Origin: an uncultured Christensenella sp. | Lineage (GTDB): Bacteria; Bacillota; Clostridia; Christensenellales; Borkfalkiaceae | DNA: 64,000 bases | Reading direction: 5' to 3' | NCBI GenBank assembly: GCA_910579705.1 | Contig: CAJTUI010000001.1 | Coordinates: 164,894-228,893 of the forward strand | The notes under the pieces: model-generated | Database searches by the model: none | Seen by the model: the letters and a program-made list of their open reading frames with translations, nothing else | What the model was told of the DNA's origin: nothing | Translations under genes and position numbers: made by a program | Shown: positions 59,005-64,000 of the stretch, in pieces | How the letters are laid out: each line of letters opens with the position of its first letter | How positions within the stretch are numbered: position 1 is the first letter of the stretch

Positions 59005-60128
59005 TCCAGTTCACCATACCTTTTGATTACTTCGTCCATACTGTCGCCGCCCAGCCTTGCCGCAACGACCTCCGAAAGCGCGAACGCCGTCACGCTCTCC
59101 GCGATAATCTCCGCGGCGCAAACCGCCGCGACGTCGCTCCGCTCGGCCGCGGCGCGCACGGGCTTTTTTGTTATATAGTCGACGGTGTTAAGCCCCTTCA
59201 TAAGCGTGGGTATGGGTTTCATAGCCGCGCGCAACACTATCTCGCCGCCGTTGGACATTCCGCCCTCTATCCCGCCCGCGTTATTGGTCTTTCTGGTAAA
59301 TTTACCGTCTTCGTAATAAATTTCGTCGTGAACCTCGCTGCCGCGCAAATCCGCCGCACGGAAACCGAGCCCCACTTCCACGCCCTTTATCGCCTGCACG
59401 CTCATAAGCGCGGCGCACAGAACCGCGTCAAGCTTGCCCTCGTAGCTCATACAACTGCCGAACCCGCTTTTAAGGCCGCGGACGCGTATCTCGATTACAC
59501 CGCCCGCGGTGTCGCCCTCGTCTTTCAGCTCGTCAATTCTCTTCATTGCCTCCGCCTGAACTTGACTATCAAGCATAAAAAGAGGCTGCCGCTTAGCCTG
59601 TTCCAGTCTGGAAAAATCATAGTCGTTGTCGTCGGTAACGCCGCATACGCTCCTGACGTAACCCGAAATTTCCACGCCGAGCGCCTTTAAATACTGCCGC
59701 GCGATACTTCCCGCCGCAACGCGCACGGCGGTTTCGCGCGCGCTGGCGCGTTCCAGAACGTTCCGAGCGTCGGTATGTCCGTACTTTATAAGCCCCGTCA
59801 AATCTGCGTGGCCGGGGCGCACCGCGGTAAGCGTTTTCTTAGAAACGTCGCAACCCTCCGGCGCCATATAGTCCCGCCAGTTGGCGTAGTCGGAATTAAC
59901 TACGGTAAGGCTCACGGGACTGCCCAGCGTTACGAGGTTTCTCACGCCGCTTAGAATTTCGGCTTTGTCTTTTTCTATCTTCTGCCTGCCGCCGCGGCCG
60001 TATCCGCTCTGCCTGAGCGCGAGATAACCGTTAATCTCGTCTATATCGATTTTTAAGTTGGAAGGCAAGCCCTCAATAATCGCAATAAGCGCCTTTCCGT
60101 GCGATTCTCCCGCAGTTAAAAGTTTCAT
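59001..60128 (-). CDS. aroC: Chorismate synthase
   Basis: Converts EPSP to chorismate with reduced FMN. The 375-residue protein begins TAGESHGKALIAIIEGLPS, the family signature, followed by RQSGYGRGGRQKIEKDKAEILSG, RPGHADLTGLIKYGH, RASARETAVRVAAGSIARQYL and GGIEGGMSNGGEIVLRAA. It is the first aro gene, 10 bases after the MBL-like gene, and overlaps aroB. The order C-B-E-Q-K is not the order of the pathway. Confidence 0.97.
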   Translation of the reverse strand: MKLLTAGESHGKALIAIIEGLPSNLKIDIDEINGYLALRQSGYGRGGRQKIEKDKAEILSGVRNLVTLGSPVSLTVVNSDYANWRDYMAPEGCDVSKKTLTAVRPGHADLTGLIKYGHTDARNVLERASARETAVRVAAGSIARQYLKALGVEISGYVRSVCGVTDDNDYDFSRLEQAKRQPLFMLDSQVQAEAMKRIDELKDEGDTAGGVIEIRVRGLKSGFGSCMSYEGKLDAVLCAALMSVQAIKGVEVGLGFRAADLRGSEVHDEIYYEDGKFTRKTNNAGGIEGGMSNGGEIVLRAAMKPIPTLMKGLNTVDYITKKPVRAAAERSDVAAVCAAEIIAESVTAFALSEVVAARLGGDSMDEVIKRYGELE

Positions 60129-60137
60129 AAAACCCCT

Positions 60138-61127
60138 TTAAATAAATTTATATCCCTCCGCGGTTATGTCAACCGTGACCGTGCCGCGCTCGTCAGTGCG
60201 GTAAAGATTGTCGCCGACGTGCGGTATTATGTTTGTCAACGCGGCCGAGGACGGATTACCGCGGCCGTTTTCGCCGACCGATATAACCGCCGCCTCCGCC
60301 TTGAACGTATTGTAAAAATTCTCCGAAACCGACCTTTCCGCGCCGTGGTTGCCCAGCTTTACGATAGCGCAATGCTCCGCGTTTACGAGATAGTTTTCGC
60401 CGTTGAGCAAATACGCCGAAACGATTTTTTCAAGCACCCCTTTCCCCGCGTCGCCCGTAAACAGCACCGCCCTGCCCGCATATTCCAGCCAGACCACGGC
60501 GGACGCGTCGTATCTCGCCGTGAGCGGACTGTCCGCGGAATTCAGCGCGGCGTACTCCCCGTCTTCCAAGGTGTGCGCGGAAGGCGAAAGGATTCTGAAA
60601 AAGCCGCCGTCAAACTCCTCGCCCGCGCCGTATTCGCTTATTGCAAGCGCCGCGCCGCTGCGTTTCGCCGCGACGGTGAAACGCAGATATTCGTCCGTGA
60701 CAGCCGCGTTTATACAGTAAGGCATATAAATCTTTTTCACTTTTTTATAGCGCATAATTTCGGCAAGGCCGCCGCAACGCTCGGCATTGACGGAAGTGCA
60801 TATGAGATAGTCGATTGTGCTTATTCCGCTTTTGTTGAGATATTTTAAAATTTCGGACTGGTGCTTGCCCGCGCCGTCGCCCGCGTCGATAAGCATATTT
60901 TTACCGTCGGGCAATTCTATTACCGTACAGTCGCCGTAACCCACGTCTGCAAACCGTATGCGCATAACTCCCTCGGGCGCGGCGTTTTTTGCGACAAGAT
61001 AGCTTGCAAGATATTTTACGGGAACGAAAAAGTTTGTGATAATAAGCGCCACGGCTATAACCGCCGAAACCGCGCTCAGGATTATCGTACTTTTTCTTGT
61101 CTTTGACATCTTCGTCTTTTCCGCCAT
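60138..61127 (-). CDS. ComEC-type metallo-beta-lactamase-fold protein with a lost metal site
   Basis: A 329-residue membrane-anchored protein: one N-terminal helix (about 13-33), then a domain like the C-terminal MBL part of ComEC/Rec2 (MRIRFADVGYGDCTVIELPDGKNMLIDAGDG). The metal motif that normally reads H-x-D-x-D-H (as in LTHPDADHIGG) is S-V-N-A-E-R (residues 112-117) here, so all four key residues are replaced; the later KVGHHG motif reads KLGNHG. LFTGDAG is kept. Hydrolytic activity is unlikely; a structural or binding role is more plausible. It is the first gene of the aro operon, 10 bases before aroC. Confidence 0.82.
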   Translation of the reverse strand: MAEKTKMSKTRKSTIILSAVSAVIAVALIITNFFVPVKYLASYLVAKNAAPEGVMRIRFADVGYGDCTVIELPDGKNMLIDAGDGAGKHQSEILKYLNKSGISTIDYLICTSVNAERCGGLAEIMRYKKVKKIYMPYCINAAVTDEYLRFTVAAKRSGAALAISEYGAGEEFDGGFFRILSPSAHTLEDGEYAALNSADSPLTARYDASAVVWLEYAGRAVLFTGDAGKGVLEKIVSAYLLNGENYLVNAEHCAIVKLGNHGAERSVSENFYNTFKAEAAVISVGENGRGNPSSAALTNIIPHVGDNLYRTDERGTVTVDITAEGYKFI

Positions 61128-61158
61128 ATCGAACCCGACTTATAATTATACGATTTTA

Positions 61159-61187
61159 ATTATACAATAGCGAGGCGCAAATGTAAA
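61159..61187 (-). promoter_or_regulatory. Promoter of the MBL-aro operon
   Basis: Minus strand TTTACA (61182-61187), 17 bases, TATAAT (61159-61164). Confidence 0.85.
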
Positions 61188-61207
61188 CAATTTTTCCGCG
61201 ACAGCGC

Positions 61208-61242
61208 AAAAAAAAAGGCTCCGCGACGAAAAGCGCGGAGCC
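61208..61242 (-). terminator. Terminator after the GH43 gene
   Basis: Stem GGCTCCGCG / CGCGGAGCC (9 bp, 8-base loop) followed on the minus strand by nine T. Confidence 0.93.
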
Positions 61243-61255
61243 TCTGTATTTTAAA

Positions 61256-63802
61256 TTATATCGGTTTTATACTGAAATTCTTGTAGGACGCAACCGCATA
61301 GTTACTGCAAATACCCGCGTGGCCGTTAGTGAACGCGCGCGCGTCACGGTATTCAAACATAAACTCGTCGTTTACGTAAACGGATATAAGGTTGCCCTTG
61401 ACTACGGCCTTAAGCGTAATCCATTCGCCCTGTTTGAGCGAGTGCGTGACCTTTACCACGTTCTTGACTGTATAGTTGTAGTCGCACCTGTCAATGAATA
61501 ATCCCGTCTGGGATATGCCGAGATAGTAGCCCTGCAAGCTCTCTATATCGTCGTAGTCGGGGTTTGCGGAGATGTTTTTCGCCCTGAAAATAATTCCCGC
61601 CGACCTGCCGTTATACGTGGACACTTTCATATCCACCTGTGTTTCGTAATCGGTAAGTCCCTTGTCGCCGAAGTACGCAACCATACGGCACGTTGTATTT
61701 GTGGTGTGCCCGTCGGCGCTGAGCGCAAATTCCTTTTCGTACCTGCCCGTGCTAATGGGGTCGGTTTTAACGGGATACTTGCCGTTTTCCGCATAATCAG
61801 TCAGGCTCTCGTCCACCGCCGTATCGGAATAGGGCCCGAACGTAAACGATATAAAGCCCGTCACCTTGCCGTCCGTATTGTGCAGGCTTATCAAATGCCC
61901 GCCGCGCTTTTCTATATTAACGTTGGCTATAACCGCCGTTATAACGCCCGTTCCGTCCTCCGTTTCTGAAGGTAATTTAACTTTCGTGATTTCGCCCAGA
62001 TCGGTCTGCACGCCTATCGTACGGCCCGCGTACTCCGCGTCGTACGTGAGAGCGAGGCCATACTTGCCCGCGTCGCGGAAAAATACCGAATAACGCGCGA
62101 AGTCTTCTTTTGCGCCTAGCTCTAACTGATACGCGCCGTCAAAGCATTTGTCCGCCGCTTTGTCGGCCTTGTACTCGGTCAGTTTGGATTTTTCGGACAG
62201 TTTATAGGACGAAAGGTTTTCGTACGCGTTTTCGGGCAGGTAGGTAGAACTTCCTATTTTCGCGCCCGACTGCTTTAATTCTAGTTTATCCGAGGAGCCT
62301 TTCGCAACGTTGCTGAATGCGGTGTAAGAAATATTTCCGCCCTCGTAGCCTATTTTACCCGCGCCGACGGAGATTTCCGCGTTGCGGATTTTGGTCATAT
62401 TGTCGAAATGTACGTCTGCCTTGCCTTCGGCGTAGGCTATGCGCACGGTGTGGATTACGTCGGGATTGAAATCGTTTTTGAGCTCGCCGCTGGCGATAAC
62501 GCTCTCCTTGCCGTCCGAAACGCTTACAAGTTTGATTGTATGTGCGGAATAGTCGGGCATTGCGTATATGTAATTGTTTACGTCCTCAAAGCCAGCAATG
62601 CACTTGACTTTGTCGCCCTTGAAGTTGAACTCGGCGGTAAACACCTCGCCCGTGGTTTTAGACGAGAGATAGCGCGCCGCGTCCTTTTCAAGTCCCGAAA
62701 CGCCGTCCGCCGTAAACTCGGGCTGTTGCGCCGCAACCGACCTCTTGTCTGAGCTGTCCACGCTCATCTGCGTTCCGTTGAAGATAAGCCTGTCGAAATT
62801 ATAGCCGCGCCAGCAACCTTTGTCCGTGGTGACGTGCAGGTTATGGTATACGATATAATACGAGTCCATATCGGGGCCGAGCACCGTGGAACTGTGGCCG
62901 AGGCCCGAATAGTCGCCCTCGGTATTGAGGACTATCGAAGACTCCGCCTGACCCGCAAACGCGTCGCGGGAATTGAGTTCGTTGCCGTCCAGCTCGGTAT
63001 TGTACAGAATTCTGTAAGCGGGGCTTTTAACCTGCGTGCCGGTATACGTGAGATAGTAAATGCCGTCGCGCTTTATAATCATAGGCCCTTCCGTCCAGTT
63101 GAATTTTTCACTGGTCAGGGTCGTGTTTTTCAAAAGCGTCTCCTGTGTTTCGGGCTCCACCATCGAGTTCATATCGTGAATTTTAAGTCCCTCGTGGCTG
63201 GCGTGGAGGAAATACATACTCTCGTCGTCGTCGATAAATACGCTACCGTCGATAACCATTTTATAGTTGTCCGTAACGCGCGTGAACGGCCCCTCGGGGC
63301 TGTCCGCCGTGAGCGTGTAATGCCCGTCGTCGTGCGGGCTGGTGTACATATAGAATTTACCGTTGAAATAGTAGACTTCGGGCGCGTACGCGTGACGAAG
63401 ACAGCTGTCCTCGCTTACGAACCCGTATTCCAGCCCTTCGCCCTGACACTGCTCCCAGTTTATTAAATCCTTGCTCTTCCAGCACCTTACGCCCGTAGTC
63501 GTACTGCGCGTAGAGGTATACAGATAATAAGTTCCGTTAAAGCGCATAACGAACGGGTCGCCCATACCGTTATAGGCGTACTGTCCCGGCAGTTTGATAG
63601 AGTCCGTTTCCGCGCCGTCAAGATAGTTGCTGAACTCCACGTTGTCATATGTCTTATAGTCGAACGTAGGCATTACCTCGCCCTCTTCCTCGGGCGGGGT
63701 CTGCGGCCCGTCTTCCGTCTTGTCGCCGCACGCGGCAAGCCCGGTCGCGGTCAACGACAGCACCGCCGCCATTATACCAGCAAACAAACTTCTCTTTCTC
63801 AC
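61256..63802 (-). CDS. GH43-family glycoside hydrolase lipoprotein
   Basis: An 848-residue surface lipoprotein (lipobox LAAC, Cys25). Residues about 65-375 are a five-bladed propeller with the GH43 triad: Asp82 (GMGDPFV), Asp185 (IDGSVFIDDD) and Glu238 (NWTEGPMI), plus the AYAPEVYYF blade motif. Expected activity is on arabinan, xylan side chains or galactan. Downstream are beta-sandwich regions: about 375-510, a CBM-like part at 540-670, and a final LamG/concanavalin-like domain at 690-848 (STYNGRSAGIIFRAKN). The start is GTG at 63802 with AAGGAGG seven bases upstream. It is a single-gene unit with its own promoter and terminator. Confidence 0.9.
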   Translation of the reverse strand: MRKRSLFAGIMAAVLSLTATGLAACGDKTEDGPQTPPEEEGEVMPTFDYKTYDNVEFSNYLDGAETDSIKLPGQYAYNGMGDPFVMRFNGTYYLYTSTRSTTTGVRCWKSKDLINWEQCQGEGLEYGFVSEDSCLRHAYAPEVYYFNGKFYMYTSPHDDGHYTLTADSPEGPFTRVTDNYKMVIDGSVFIDDDESMYFLHASHEGLKIHDMNSMVEPETQETLLKNTTLTSEKFNWTEGPMIIKRDGIYYLTYTGTQVKSPAYRILYNTELDGNELNSRDAFAGQAESSIVLNTEGDYSGLGHSSTVLGPDMDSYYIVYHNLHVTTDKGCWRGYNFDRLIFNGTQMSVDSSDKRSVAAQQPEFTADGVSGLEKDAARYLSSKTTGEVFTAEFNFKGDKVKCIAGFEDVNNYIYAMPDYSAHTIKLVSVSDGKESVIASGELKNDFNPDVIHTVRIAYAEGKADVHFDNMTKIRNAEISVGAGKIGYEGGNISYTAFSNVAKGSSDKLELKQSGAKIGSSTYLPENAYENLSSYKLSEKSKLTEYKADKAADKCFDGAYQLELGAKEDFARYSVFFRDAGKYGLALTYDAEYAGRTIGVQTDLGEITKVKLPSETEDGTGVITAVIANVNIEKRGGHLISLHNTDGKVTGFISFTFGPYSDTAVDESLTDYAENGKYPVKTDPISTGRYEKEFALSADGHTTNTTCRMVAYFGDKGLTDYETQVDMKVSTYNGRSAGIIFRAKNISANPDYDDIESLQGYYLGISQTGLFIDRCDYNYTVKNVVKVTHSLKQGEWITLKAVVKGNLISVYVNDEFMFEYRDARAFTNGHAGICSNYAVASYKNFSIKPI

Positions 63803-63834
63803 AAAGTTTCCTCCTTAAAAAACCGATTTTCTGT

Positions 63835-63863
63835 ATTATATAACATTTCACATATTTTGTCAA
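63835..63863 (-). promoter_or_regulatory. Promoter of the GH43 gene
   Basis: Minus strand TTGACA (63858-63863), 17 bases, TATAAT (63835-63840), a consensus sigma-A promoter. Confidence 0.93.
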
Positions 63864-63888
63864 ATATTTTCAGTAAAACCGACGTAAT

Positions 63889-63927
63889 AAAAAAAGAAAG
63901 AACGGTTGTTCCGTTCTTTCTTTTTTT
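63889..63927. terminator. Bidirectional terminator near the window end
   Basis: A 17-bp stem of A/G-rich and T/C-rich arms (63889-63905 and 63911-63927) with a 5-base loop; the arms end in A7 and T7, so it works on both strands. The last 70 bases of the window hold nothing I can assign. Confidence 0.88.
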
Positions 63928-64000
63928 GTCTTTGTAGGACGAAAATACTGCCCACCTTTTTTGTCCATTTAGAGCCAATTTTCGTTCCCTATTGTTACAA

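Noticed and set aside
1..64000. CRISPR arrays, complete tRNA/rRNA genes, insertion-sequence transposases, prophage genes
   Set aside because: No regularly spaced repeats, cloverleaf genes, transposase or phage structural motifs were found on either strand.

Overview
The window is a gene-dense piece of a spore-forming, anaerobic member of the Clostridia, probably an uncultured gut lineage of the Christensenellales type; that placement is inference from gene content. The evidence is a spoVAC-AD-AE block and yunB (sporulation), pflB/pflA, a one-piece pyruvate:ferredoxin oxidoreductase and an oxygen-labile two-subunit fumarase (fermentative metabolism), a T-box leader, Firmicutes-type 17-bp-spacer promoters, and two pectin/hemicellulose-degrading lipoproteins. 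Most of the sequence is ordinary chromosomal core.

Layout. 1-7222 (mostly minus strand): mfd (cut by the window edge), pth, prs, tadA, an M14 carboxypeptidase, rlmH and a CPBP protease. 7324-12504 (plus): fumarase alpha/beta, then a phenylalanine T-box and pheS-pheT. 12505-13172: an AT-rich segment bounded by inverted repeats that carries its own promoter, a 59-residue membrane protein and terminators. 13173-18899 (minus): yunB, spoVA genes, SDR, ZIP transporter, VTT membrane protein, folA; then thyA and a Nudix-GNAT fusion to 20632. 20714-23848: a ZTP (pfl-motif) riboswitch driving pflA-pflB. 23892-27714: a c-di-AMP operon (cdaA, a 36-residue CdaR-like stub, DUF1015, aspartate kinase, a small repeat protein). 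27763-31014: mnmE-lysR-holA. 31055-35501: a membrane protein, truA, and an ECF module in which the two ATPases are fused. 35520-39310 (plus): PFOR. 39355-46720: a PL9 pectate lyase and an Ig-like lipoprotein. 46792-47077: an independently transcribed structured RNA. 47111-48499 (plus): archaeal-type AspRS. 48535-55442: an SGNH hydrolase behind its own attenuator-like leader, then dgt-dnaG-rpoD-trmK-NIF3-zinc-ribbon. 55505-61187: an MBL-like protein and aroC-B-E-Q-K plus SDR with overlapping genes. 61256-63863: a GH43 lipoprotein.

How the parts fit: PL9 and GH43 lipoproteins would release plant sugars at the cell surface; glycolytic pyruvate goes to acetyl-CoA through PFOR or PFL, and the ZTP riboswitch ties formate supply to purine/folate one-carbon status, with folA/thyA nearby. 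The rest is housekeeping (translation, replication, repair, aromatic synthesis, spore DPA transport).

The most unusual signal is not a gene: the tetranucleotide CATG is almost absent. I found two copies by eye (23572 and 51052), where a random 64-kb sequence of this composition should hold a couple of hundred. Other points worth a second look are the inverted-repeat cassette at 12514-13172, the unidentified RNA at 46792-47042, the CdaR-like stub after cdaA, an MBL protein with all its metal-motif residues replaced at the head of the aro operon, and three genes whose start codon lies exactly 6 nt from a -10 box (probable leaderless mRNAs).
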